Assembly: GCF_963662805.1 (NCBI RefSeq)
Contig: NZ_OY759863.1
Coordinates: 62,001-126,000, forward strand
Source of the DNA: an uncultured Cohaesibacter sp.
Lineage (GTDB): Bacteria > Pseudomonadota > Alphaproteobacteria > Rhizobiales > Cohaesibacteraceae
Length of the DNA: 64,000 bases
Reading direction: 5' to 3'
Shown: piece by piece, positions 33,404 to 41,926 of the stretch
Position numbering within the stretch: position 1 is the stretch's first letter
Layout: each line of letters opens with the position of its first letter
Made by a program: the position numbers and the translations under genes
Notes under the pieces: generated by a model
Databases searched by the model: none
Told to the model about the DNA's origin: nothing
The model's input: only the letters and a program-made list of their open reading frames with translations

Positions 33404-35299
33404 ATGTTGGCAATGGAAGACCGCATTGCAGCGGCCGGTGAACATCTCGTCGCAAACCGGATCGAGAATGCAGCGCTGATCTACGAATCCGTTCTGGACA
33501 TCAACCCGCGCAATGCCGAAGCGCTTGCGGGTCTTGCCGATGTGTATCTTCGTCAGGGTGCCTTCGACAAGGCGCTGCGATTTGCAAGCAATGCCGTTTC
33601 CGTCAATCCATCCTTGCCAGAAACGTCACTGGTGCTGGCCAAGGCTGCGCTCGCGTCGAACAAGACCGGGATTGCTGAAACTGCCCTTGATTCAGCGCTT
33701 GAGCTCGCCAATCCTCCCGCCGAAGCCTTTGCCCTGAGAGCCGATCTGCTGGCGGACGCCGGTCAGGCGGTCGAGGCAGAGTTGTTGCTGAACAAGGCTC
33801 TTGAGGTTCATGGCCCGGTCCCTCAAATCCTCACGACCCTTGCAACGCTTTATCTTAGAGACGGGCTAAACGCACAGGCGCTGGAAGTTGCGCAGGAGGC
33901 CCTCGTGCTCGAGCCGGACAATGTCGCCGCAACAGGCCTCGTCGGTGCTGTGCTCTGCAGCCTCAAGGACTATCGCAATGCCCGCCCCTACATCGAGAAG
34001 GCTCACCTTCTGGATCCCGGCAATCCGTTGTTTCTGACCTATCTTGCTCAGGTTCTGATTGGCGAGGGCGAAATTTCCGATGCGATCCGCACTGCACGCC
34101 GTGTCACCCAAATCAACAACGTGTTTCTAATGGGTTGGGGCACCTATGTGCGTGCCATGGCCTTCAAGGGAGAGGTAGATCATGCACTCAGCGAGTTCTC
34201 AGCGCTTGCCAAGTCGCACCCGAACCGCATCGAGGCGCTTGTGTCTCTCGCCGGCGCGCATAAATCCGTTGGGCAAGTCAGCAAGGCGCTCGCGTTGCTT
34301 CAACCTCTGTTGAAGAACATAAAGAGCCTTTCGAGCCTCGAACAGCGAAAAGTCACTGCGGTTTTGCGCGATTGCTGCCTCTCCACCTGCCATTGGCAGC
34401 AGGTACGGGCAACGTTCATCGGTCTCGATCTGCGGGCGATGCTCGGGTGCGAGACGTCTGATCCCACCACTCTCAGAGACGCGTTCGACCAGACCACCCT
34501 GCTCATTGACCGCCAGTTCAATGTGCTCGATATCATCCCGCTGCTGCGCTTCGCCCGCCCTCATGACACCACCACTGAGAACAAGGGCCGCGAGGTTCAT
34601 GGGTCAGGCAGCCTTGGTGAGATCGTCTCACTCGTTGATGGCCTTCACTTCCACGCCAATGACATTCCGCGCAGTGATGCGGACGACAGCCTGCCGCAAC
34701 AGATCAACGCCTTTCCGCTATCGGCCATCATGGCCATTGAAGAGAATATCCCGGCGCCGAAAGATGCGTTCGAGCCCTATATTCACGCGATGCCGGAGAC
34801 ACTCCCAATCTGGGAGGCCTCCCTCGCCTCGCTGCCCCGTCCCTTTGTCGGAATCGTCTGGGACGAACATCGCCCCGGATTGCTGCTCGACGATCTCGCG
34901 CCAATGCTTGATGGCTTTGAAGGCACCATCGTCAGCCTCGTGTGGGACGACGCCCGCCATCAGCTCAAGGGGCATGATGCGATCATTGATGCGGGCGTCC
35001 ACTTCCGGTCCCTTGCTGACCTGACGGCCTGTCTTTCCATGATGGATCTCGTCATCGGCCCAGATGGGCTGCCCATGCATGTGGCTGGTGCGATGGGGCG
35101 CGAGGCACTTCTCCTTTGCCAGCCTGATAAGAACTGGTACTGGGCGGGTCTTGAAGGAACCTCGGCCTGGTATCCATCCATCGATCTTCTCGAGACAGCC
35201 GGTTTTGCCCATTGGTCTGACGCGAATGCGCTCTTTGGCGATCGGATCAGGGCGCGGATGAACGCACGAATTGAAGCACTGAGGGATGATGTCGCATGA
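33404..35299 (+). CDS. TPR protein with glycosyltransferase-9-like C-terminal domain
   Basis: Product of 631 residues. The N-terminal half (about 10-330) is a stack of tetratricopeptide repeats (e.g. NPRNAEALAGLADVYLRQGA and EPDNVAATGLVGAVLCSLKD). The C-terminal part (about 475-625) resembles the nucleotide-sugar-binding half of GT9/heptosyltransferase-like or O-GlcNAc-transferase-like domains: MMDLVIGPDGLPMHVAGAMG and DKNWYWAGLEGTSAWYPSI. The usual VDTxxAH motif reads GPDGLPMH here, so catalysis is uncertain. No signal peptide. Its place at the end of the T6SS spike operon suggests a loading factor or a modifier of spike or cargo. The small downstream gene overlaps by 4 nt. Confidence 0.82.
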   Translation: MLAMEDRIAAAGEHLVANRIENAALIYESVLDINPRNAEALAGLADVYLRQGAFDKALRFASNAVSVNPSLPETSLVLAKAALASNKTGIAETALDSALELANPPAEAFALRADLLADAGQAVEAELLLNKALEVHGPVPQILTTLATLYLRDGLNAQALEVAQEALVLEPDNVAATGLVGAVLCSLKDYRNARPYIEKAHLLDPGNPLFLTYLAQVLIGEGEISDAIRTARRVTQINNVFLMGWGTYVRAMAFKGEVDHALSEFSALAKSHPNRIEALVSLAGAHKSVGQVSKALALLQPLLKNIKSLSSLEQRKVTAVLRDCCLSTCHWQQVRATFIGLDLRAMLGCETSDPTTLRDAFDQTTLLIDRQFNVLDIIPLLRFARPHDTTTENKGREVHGSGSLGEIVSLVDGLHFHANDIPRSDADDSLPQQINAFPLSAIMAIEENIPAPKDAFEPYIHAMPETLPIWEASLASLPRPFVGIVWDEHRPGLLLDDLAPMLDGFEGTIVSLVWDDARHQLKGHDAIIDAGVHFRSLADLTACLSMMDLVIGPDGLPMHVAGAMGREALLLCQPDKNWYWAGLEGTSAWYPSIDLLETAGFAHWSDANALFGDRIRARMNARIEALRDDVA

Positions 35300-35652
35300 A
35301 CAACTGGAGACCGGCAACACGAGAACCCGATGCGCTTCAGGCTGCGCTTTTCGACTATCTTCGCAATCGGGCTGCATCAGTCTATCTGCAGCCATCAAGC
35401 AGTGGCGTACACAAACTTGGGCGTTCCGACACGATCATGAGCGACGGTCGCCGCCTCGCCATCGAGCTGACACTGAACATGATTGACACTCGCTCGGTGA
35501 ATCACCGAGCCTCTATCCTTTATGAAATCGAAGGTCAGGCAGCCGACAGCAAGACAGCCTATCACATTCGCGGACAATTGGTTCTGGATCGGAAGTCGCT
35601 GGCTTTCAGGTCCATCGACCTGACGCCGACCATTTTGGAGCGGCGGTCCTAA
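35296..35652 (+). CDS. Small orphan protein coupled to the TPR gene
   Basis: Not recognised. 118 residues, basic-to-neutral, no signal peptide, with an alternating strand pattern (KSLAFRSIDLTPTIL at the C-terminus). Its ATG overlaps the TPR stop in an ATGA arrangement, so it is a real translated gene of the T6SS accessory operon, and it is the last one before a 134-nt gap. In effector islands this position often holds an immunity or accessory protein, but nothing in the sequence proves that. Confidence 0.72.
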   Translation: MNNWRPATREPDALQAALFDYLRNRAASVYLQPSSSGVHKLGRSDTIMSDGRRLAIELTLNMIDTRSVNHRASILYEIEGQAADSKTAYHIRGQLVLDRKSLAFRSIDLTPTILERRS

Positions 35653-35786
35653 AAAATCCAATCCGTGGGTTGTGGTCTTAACTATATATTTTGACTGCCC
35701 GGCTATTCTTCAGCTCTGTTCATTCATTCAGATGTCAATGAGCGGTGGTAGTTTCGAACCTCAATCTTTCAAGTCGAAGGCCAACT

Positions 35787-36590
35787 ATGAAAATCGGGTT
35801 GCGGGTATATATTTACAGCTTGCTGGTCATGGTGACTGCGCTTGGCCTTCTGGGCCTGATGAGTGTCGTCAAATATGAATCCATCTTGACCGACACGGTC
35901 GTGAAGCGCCAGCACGCCATCACCAATGACATCCGAAATTCCATCGAAAAGGCCGGGGTGCTTGGTGTACCCATCCGCAGCTTCTCCCAGTTCGAAGGTG
36001 CAATGGCCGCGACCGCTGCCAGTGTCGAAAAAGACGTCCATCTGGTCGTCATCAACAACAGCGGCAAGGACCTGATTTATCAGAACAGTCCGATCAAGGG
36101 AGCTGACCTTGCGGCCTTCAAATCCATCGTTATGGGCAAGGAAATTCAGGAGTTCTTGAAAGACAAGACCGATCACTGGTCCGTTCGCCGGGACAACTAC
36201 CTGTTCAGCGGCAGCACGATCATCAACCCGTTCGGTCAAGTCGACGGCGCGGTCGTCACCATGCAGTCCGACGCGGGGATCAATGCGCGAACTTCAGCGA
36301 TGCTCACGCGGATTGCCTATTTCTCGGCTCTTGTGTTGCTGCCGTCCGCGTTGCTTGCGGCATTGGTGATCTACACCAGCCTCAGACCACTTGAACAATC
36401 GATCCGCACCATCCGGCATGTCGTCGAGGAAGTTCCAGAAGCCAAGCCCGAGATCGAAGGTCCGCTGGCCCCGACCCTGCGCTGGTTTTCCGATGTCTAT
36501 TCCAAGTTCGTCAGCCAAAGGCGCACCGCAATCAGTACGCTTGACTCAATTGAGGCGCTGGCACGCCAAAATGGTCAGGAGGGGCGCTAG
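35787..36590 (+). CDS. Membrane sensor protein with periplasmic domain
   Basis: Product of 267 residues from the ATG at 35787 (GAAGG upstream; an upstream start at 35745 adds an unsupported tail). One N-terminal membrane segment (about 7-26), a periplasmic domain (about 30-165), a second membrane segment (about 172-195) and a HAMP-like juxtamembrane helix, then a short coiled region and stop: no kinase, GGDEF or receiver output. The periplasmic part carries the motif IEKAGVLGVPIRSFSQFEG (about 53-71), which recurs in two of the next genes. It is immediately followed by the MFS-fusion gene (zero-nt gap). It probably signals through a partner in the same operon. Confidence 0.82.
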   Translation: MKIGLRVYIYSLLVMVTALGLLGLMSVVKYESILTDTVVKRQHAITNDIRNSIEKAGVLGVPIRSFSQFEGAMAATAASVEKDVHLVVINNSGKDLIYQNSPIKGADLAAFKSIVMGKEIQEFLKDKTDHWSVRRDNYLFSGSTIINPFGQVDGAVVTMQSDAGINARTSAMLTRIAYFSALVLLPSALLAALVIYTSLRPLEQSIRTIRHVVEEVPEAKPEIEGPLAPTLRWFSDVYSKFVSQRRTAISTLDSIEALARQNGQEGR

Positions 36591-38696
36591 ATGGCTGAGG
36601 ACAATATCGCACAAGACAGCGCCGTGCTGGTGGATCTCGCTGCGCGGAAAATCACCAGACACATCAGCGCAGCGGTCGCCCTTCTTGTTGTTCTGACCAG
36701 TTTTCTGGTGTTCATTCTGACGATCCGCGCATTTCAGGAAGACCTGCAAGGGGATCTGCAGCAAACATCGGCACAGATCGCCCTCTCGGTCTCCAACCGG
36801 CTCGAATATGCCGCTGACGTCGGCATTCCGATCGACAAGTTGCGCGGGTTGGAAGGCTATTTTGCCGAAGTGGTCAGGGACAACCCCCAGATCCAGAGCC
36901 TGACGCTGCGCTCTCCTGATGGCACCCAACTGGCTCATGCGGACCTGCTCGAAGAGGGCGAAGAACAGGCTGTTACTGGCGGCACACGCAATCCGGTTCT
37001 CCGATGGGCAGAGAACCTTTTGGGCTTCTTTTCCTCCGAGGACACCAGCCTTGAAGAAAGCATCACGGCGGATGGCAAGGAATATGCCGTGCTTCAGGCC
37101 TATGTCGCCAAGGATTATATCAATGGTCAGTTCCGCGACATCTTGTTCGACATGATCGTCACGCTGGTGGTCTCGCTGCTCGTTGCCTTCGAGATCATGA
37201 CGGCCTTCATTCTCTTCCATATCGTCAACCCGATCCGCCGCCTGATCCAGCTTGTGGTCAACGGAGCGCAAGGACGGTTCGACACCTATGTCGCCGAAAA
37301 GCGCCGCGACGAGATTGGTCAGATCACGCGACAGATCACCGACCTCACTATGTCAGTACATGGACGTTTCATCTCGCTTCTGTCTTCCATTCCCATTGGC
37401 AAGGCCGGTTTGCAGGATCAGCTTGATGTTGCCTCCAGAAACTATCACCTCAGCAGCAACGGGCCTAGCAAACTGTCCCTTGGCAGCTTTGTTGATGTTC
37501 GCGTGCCCTTGTTCCTGTTCTGCTTTGCTGATGAGCTGCAGAAATCATGGCTACCACTCTATGCGCAAAGTCTCGCAGACGATAACGCACTGCTATCGCC
37601 CGAAGTGCTCGTCGGCTTGCCGATTTCGGTTTATATGGCGGTGATTGTCCTGACGACGCCATTTGCCTCCCGCTGGGCCGATCAGTATGGCACCAAGCTG
37701 ATGTTCCATCTGGGTCTCGTTCCTGCGGTGGCTGGTTATGTCATCTGCGCGATGGCGACAGACGCGATCATGCTGGTCGCCGGACGCGGCATCACTGCCT
37801 TTGGCTATTCCATCATCACGATTGCCTGTCAGGGCTATATCGCGGCCCTTGCCAGTCAGGCAGACCGAGGTCGCTCCATGGCAATGTTCGTGGGTGTGCT
37901 GATGAGTTCGACCATGTGCGGCACCGCCATCGGGGGCGTGCTTGCCGACCGCGTCGGCTATCAGGCCGTCTTCTGGATCGCTGTCGTTCTTGCACTGATT
38001 GCCGGACTGCTCGCCCGCTCAATGCTCGTCGCCGAATTCGACAATCTCAAGTCAGCCAAGCATCTCAGCCTTGTTCGAAGCATTCCGACCCTGATGCGCA
38101 ACACGCGTTATCTCGCCATGTGCCTGTTGGCGGCGATCCCGTCAAAGATCCTTTTGACCGGCTTTCTGTTCTATATGGTGCCACTCTATCTTGCTGAAAT
38201 CGGCTCGAATGAGGCTGAAATTGGCCGTGTCATGCTGCTCTATTCGTTGACGATCATCCTGATCGGTCCGTTTGCGGGGCGCTTTGTGGATCGAGTTGGC
38301 AAGACAGGCCTGATGCTGGCGACGGGCGGGATCATTTCTGTCGGCGGACTTCTCGCCTTCCACGAATGGGAAGCCGTCTGGGCCGTCGTCTATATGGTGC
38401 TTATCATGGGCATCGGCAACTCGATCACCAAGAGCCCGCAGATTGCCTATGCGCTGGAAGTATCTGGCCGCGAGGTGGAACTGGTGGGTCGGACGACCGT
38501 CATGGGCGTTCTGCGCACGGTGGAACGGCTGGGCAGTGTCATCGGGCCGATCCTAGCCGCCACGCTGGTGGTCAATTTCGGTTTCCAGCAGGCCATTCTG
38601 CTGTTCGGTCTTGGCCTCGCGTGTGCTTCCGTGCTTTTCTATTTGATAGTGAGTCTGAGCAAGGTGGAAATCTTGCCGGAACATGCAGGTGAATGA
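36591..38696 (+). CDS. Sensor-HAMP domain fused to a major facilitator superfamily transporter
   Basis: Product of 701 residues with an unusual layout. Membrane segment 1 at about 24-46, periplasmic sensor about 47-180 containing LEYAADVGIPIDKLRGLEGY (71-90), membrane segment at about 184-206, HAMP domain about 207-260 (IVNPIRRLIQLV then RRDEIGQITRQI), a short linker, and a 12-segment MFS domain (about 300-690) with the RWADQYGTK motif and RFVDRVGKTG repeat typical of MFS loop 2-3. The transport substrate is unknown. Fusion of a two-membrane-pass receptor to a transporter suggests transport gated by, or sensing through, the HAMP unit. Second gene of the five-gene signalling operon. Confidence 0.87.
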   Translation: MAEDNIAQDSAVLVDLAARKITRHISAAVALLVVLTSFLVFILTIRAFQEDLQGDLQQTSAQIALSVSNRLEYAADVGIPIDKLRGLEGYFAEVVRDNPQIQSLTLRSPDGTQLAHADLLEEGEEQAVTGGTRNPVLRWAENLLGFFSSEDTSLEESITADGKEYAVLQAYVAKDYINGQFRDILFDMIVTLVVSLLVAFEIMTAFILFHIVNPIRRLIQLVVNGAQGRFDTYVAEKRRDEIGQITRQITDLTMSVHGRFISLLSSIPIGKAGLQDQLDVASRNYHLSSNGPSKLSLGSFVDVRVPLFLFCFADELQKSWLPLYAQSLADDNALLSPEVLVGLPISVYMAVIVLTTPFASRWADQYGTKLMFHLGLVPAVAGYVICAMATDAIMLVAGRGITAFGYSIITIACQGYIAALASQADRGRSMAMFVGVLMSSTMCGTAIGGVLADRVGYQAVFWIAVVLALIAGLLARSMLVAEFDNLKSAKHLSLVRSIPTLMRNTRYLAMCLLAAIPSKILLTGFLFYMVPLYLAEIGSNEAEIGRVMLLYSLTIILIGPFAGRFVDRVGKTGLMLATGGIISVGGLLAFHEWEAVWAVVYMVLIMGIGNSITKSPQIAYALEVSGREVELVGRTTVMGVLRTVERLGSVIGPILAATLVVNFGFQQAILLFGLGLACASVLFYLIVSLSKVEILPEHAGE

Positions 38697-38721
38697 GACG
38701 ACCTGTTCGGGACTTAATTTG

Positions 38722-39765
38722 ATGATTGCCAAGACAATTTCTCTGATGAAATTCGTCGGTATCGTGAGCGGCCTTGTTCTGGCGCTTGCCCTGCCTTCGA
38801 CAGCCCAGTCGCCGGTCCCCCAGAAGGATCGCTATACGGTGTATCTCGCCGTCTGGCGCGGGTGTGAGGAGGCGTGCGAGGGCTTTGTCAATTATATCGA
38901 AGAGAATGAAGTCCCGGCCGATGTCATCGTTCGCGATGCAGATCGTGACAAGGAGAAGCTCAAGGAGTTCGTCAAGGAAGTGCGTGAGACCAAGCCGGAC
39001 CTCGTGGTTACATGGGGGACGAGCGTGACGGACGGCATGATCGGTCCGAAGGATACGGATCATCCCGACGAGTTTATCGGTGAGATCCCGTCTCTGTTCA
39101 TGATCGTAGCCGACCCGGTCGGGGCAAAAATCGTCGATTCCTACGAAAGCTCCGGCAGACCCATGGTCACCGGCACGCGCAACCGGGTACCGGTCGAAGT
39201 GCAGCTGAAGGCCATGCAGGAATATCGGCCCTTCAAGCGCTTTGCCATCATCTACAACGAGAATGAGCTGAATTCGCGCCTGAATGCCGAGGCGGTTCGT
39301 CAGGCCGCGCATGAGCTCAAGCTCGACCTGCTGCAGCTGTCGCTTCCGCTTTATGACGGCAAGCCGAGCGTCGATGACATCCCGAAACTGATACAGGAAG
39401 CCGCGGATCAGGGCGCAGAATTTCTGTTCATCGGCTCAAGCTCGTTCCTGCAGGTCAATGCCGATCTCTACAATGAAACGGCGACCCGGCTCGGTATCCC
39501 CGTTGCCACGAGCTACGCCTCGATGGTCTCGGACAATGGCGCCCTTTTGGCTATCGCCTCAAAATATGGCCTTGTTGGCAGGCTCGCCGGCTATCAGGCC
39601 AAGCGGATCCTCGTTGATAAGGTTCCACCGATCGATCTGCCCATCGCTTCGCTCGACCGGCACTCCTACATCATCAACATCGAAACCGCCGACAAATTAA
39701 AGCTCTATCCTCCGATTTCCCTTCTGAACTATGCCGAGATCGTTGGCACCATCGGAGCGCAGTAG
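38722..39765 (+). CDS. ABC-type substrate-binding protein (PF04392 type), orphan
   Basis: Periplasmic binding protein of about 347 residues from the ATG at 38722, starting with a signal peptide (hydrophobic core IVSGLVLALAL, cleavage after TAQS). The fold is that of the ABC_sub_bind family: VVTWGTSVTDG, then SLFMIVADPVGAKIV, GTRNRVPVEVQLKAM, FLFIGSSSFLQVNAD and PVATSYASMV motifs. No permease or ATPase gene is near, so it probably feeds ligand information to the adjacent membrane sensors rather than to an ABC importer. A start at 38683 inside the MFS gene is possible but would bury the signal peptide. Confidence 0.86.
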   Translation: MIAKTISLMKFVGIVSGLVLALALPSTAQSPVPQKDRYTVYLAVWRGCEEACEGFVNYIEENEVPADVIVRDADRDKEKLKEFVKEVRETKPDLVVTWGTSVTDGMIGPKDTDHPDEFIGEIPSLFMIVADPVGAKIVDSYESSGRPMVTGTRNRVPVEVQLKAMQEYRPFKRFAIIYNENELNSRLNAEAVRQAAHELKLDLLQLSLPLYDGKPSVDDIPKLIQEAADQGAEFLFIGSSSFLQVNADLYNETATRLGIPVATSYASMVSDNGALLAIASKYGLVGRLAGYQAKRILVDKVPPIDLPIASLDRHSYIINIETADKLKLYPPISLLNYAEIVGTIGAQ

Positions 39766-39769
39766 TTCC

Positions 39770-41926
39770 ATGTCGGAGGACGAGCGCCAAACGGCTGTGA
39801 GCCGCCCTGCCATTCGTCAGGTCTTCGTACTGCTGGCTTCGGCCTTTCTGCTCGGGCTATCGCTGCTGGCAGTTGCCGATGTGGGCAATCAGCTTGCTCT
39901 CAAGCGGCTCAATGACAATCTTGCTCCCATCGCCGACAGCTATGCCAAGCGGCTCGAAGGTCTCGTCGACCTCGATCTGCCGTTCAACCAGCTCGGCTCC
40001 GTCAGGGGTGAGAACAGCGCTCTGTCTTCCCTGATCGATGAAGCTTTGGTGATCTACAAGACCGATTTGGCCGGGGCGAGCAAATCCTTCGCCTTGTTTG
40101 TCCATCGCAACAATGTCAGCACTCGGTCGCTGATCGGGTCCACCGACATTCCCTATATGCTCGAAGAGCGGCCCGTCCACGACAGTCTTGGCGAGAGCTT
40201 TGCCACGGTAGGTCTTGCCCGCAGCATCGACGATCTGGTGACAAATCTCGACGCCCGGCGGCTGTTTATGATCATCAGCCTTGGCGCTTTCACGATCCTG
40301 TCGCTCATTGCCCTTGCAATCGCGCGTTCGTCTCTCGCCTTTTCCCTGCTGATCATCGGCTATGTGGCAACTGCCGCTGTGCTATTGACCGATTATGCCG
40401 AGGAGTTCCGCGATCTGTCCCGTGAGGCGGCGACCCAGTCGGCCAACATTTTCGAGCAGGATCTGGAAAAGGCCTTCAACGTCGGACTGACCCTTGAGAC
40501 CCTCGTCGGGGTCGAAGACTATATTTCCGATCTCAGATCAGCCGCACCAATGATCGGCGAAATCGCGCTGTTCACAAACGAGAAGAGTGTCTATTCGACG
40601 GCAAGCAACAGCGACTTTCTCGGCATGCTTTCGGACCGCTTTTTCAAGGTCGAACAGGTTATTCCGGGGTCCTTGTCACGCGGCTCGGACCTCACTTTGA
40701 CCGTGTCGGGGCGATCACTTCCAACGCTCATCGACCTCTCCTTGCTGCTCGTTCTGGCGCTTGTGCTTCTGGTCCTAACCAAGGCTTTTGAAGCCGCAGC
40801 AATGTCCCGCTACATGAAGAAAGCACCGGTCGATATTGATGCCGCGATTGCTCTTTCGCTCGGTTTTTTGCTTGTCACCGTGGAAGGCCAGCTGGTCTCG
40901 GGTACTTTGACAGGATTGGCCGGAGCCATCTCCCCCTATCCGCTGGCTTTGGGGCTTATGGTAATCACTCTGGTTGGGCTCGCCTTGGGCTTTTTCATTT
41001 CGGGCCGGGCCGCAATGATCCTGTCGCTTCTCGCCCTTTGCGCCCTCGTCTGGGGTACCATCGCGGACGAAACACTCCTCACCTTTGCAGGTGGCTTGAT
41101 CCTGCTGGGAAGCCTGTTCCAGATGATCAGCACCCGTTTCAGGCCCTTTCACGTTCTGGCCACTCTTGTTCCAGCGATTTTCGCCTCGCTGGCATTGGCC
41201 CTAGGCTGGCCCTTTAGCATCCCGATTGCGAACCTTTTGCTTGTCGCTTTTGCAACAGCGGGAGCGATGCGTATTGCCCTCAAGGCTGAGACCTCAAAAC
41301 GGGAACGAGTGTCCCTCCCGGATGCCGCAGAAGCCGACCACGTTTCGCATCTTTCCCGCAACTGGTTATGGCCGGTGATGGCCGTGATGCAAGCTACTGG
41401 CTTCTTCATGTTTGCGCTGGTCGCTCTTGATGGAGAAACCTCGTCGACACAGCCGCTCGAGCAGATCCTCGTGTTCCTGACCATGCTTGCGGTCTTCTAC
41501 ACCGGGGCAAGCCTTGCCCGCTCAGTTCCTCTGGGAGCCCGGATGAAATGGTTCCTGACACTTGTCTGTGTGTTGGCGGCTTTTGCCATTCTCAGCATCA
41601 GCATCCTGTCGGAGCGTTCCCTGTCGCCGGTCATTCTGCCGGTGGCATTGCTGATGGGCGCTGCGCGCTACTGGCTTGCCAGCCAACCCATGCTCGTTCA
41701 GGATCAGGCCCATTGGTCGGCCTTTGATGTCTACACCGACCTCGTGCCTCTGCTCCTTGCCCTGCCGCTGGCCTTTGTTGCACACGCAACGTCGTTCAAT
41801 CTTCTGTTCGCAGCCATGGTCCATGCAGCCTGTCTGTCACCGCTTGCCTTTGCAACAATTGCAGGCAGCAAGGCAAGCACCGGCTGGACTGTCTTTTCCC
41901 GCAAGCGCGCGGAGGTTTCCTCATGA
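39770..41926 (+). CDS. Large polytopic membrane protein with two sensory modules, function unknown
   Basis: Not assigned to a known family. 718 residues from ATG 39770 (start 39731 would extend into the binding-protein gene). Membrane segment about 16-36, periplasmic stretch with RLEGLVDLDLPFNQLGSVRG (61-80), two or three membrane segments (about 165-205), a second extracytoplasmic stretch with LEKAFNVGLTLETLVGVEDY (232-251), then about ten further segments (330-700). It is thus a double sensor joined to a transporter-like or 7TM-like membrane domain, parallel in design to the MFS fusion two genes upstream. The next gene overlaps by 4 nt, so this protein is made together with the phosphatase. 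Confidence 0.82.
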   Translation: MSEDERQTAVSRPAIRQVFVLLASAFLLGLSLLAVADVGNQLALKRLNDNLAPIADSYAKRLEGLVDLDLPFNQLGSVRGENSALSSLIDEALVIYKTDLAGASKSFALFVHRNNVSTRSLIGSTDIPYMLEERPVHDSLGESFATVGLARSIDDLVTNLDARRLFMIISLGAFTILSLIALAIARSSLAFSLLIIGYVATAAVLLTDYAEEFRDLSREAATQSANIFEQDLEKAFNVGLTLETLVGVEDYISDLRSAAPMIGEIALFTNEKSVYSTASNSDFLGMLSDRFFKVEQVIPGSLSRGSDLTLTVSGRSLPTLIDLSLLLVLALVLLVLTKAFEAAAMSRYMKKAPVDIDAAIALSLGFLLVTVEGQLVSGTLTGLAGAISPYPLALGLMVITLVGLALGFFISGRAAMILSLLALCALVWGTIADETLLTFAGGLILLGSLFQMISTRFRPFHVLATLVPAIFASLALALGWPFSIPIANLLLVAFATAGAMRIALKAETSKRERVSLPDAAEADHVSHLSRNWLWPVMAVMQATGFFMFALVALDGETSSTQPLEQILVFLTMLAVFYTGASLARSVPLGARMKWFLTLVCVLAAFAILSISILSERSLSPVILPVALLMGAARYWLASQPMLVQDQAHWSAFDVYTDLVPLLLALPLAFVAHATSFNLLFAAMVHAACLSPLAFATIAGSKASTGWTVFSRKRAEVSS

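Noticed and set aside
25282..35652. Search for a classical T6SS toxin (nuclease, lipase, amidase, Rhs, NAD glycohydrolase) in the spike island
   Set aside because: No catalytic motif of these families was seen in any product, so no effector is named; only candidates are listed as findings.
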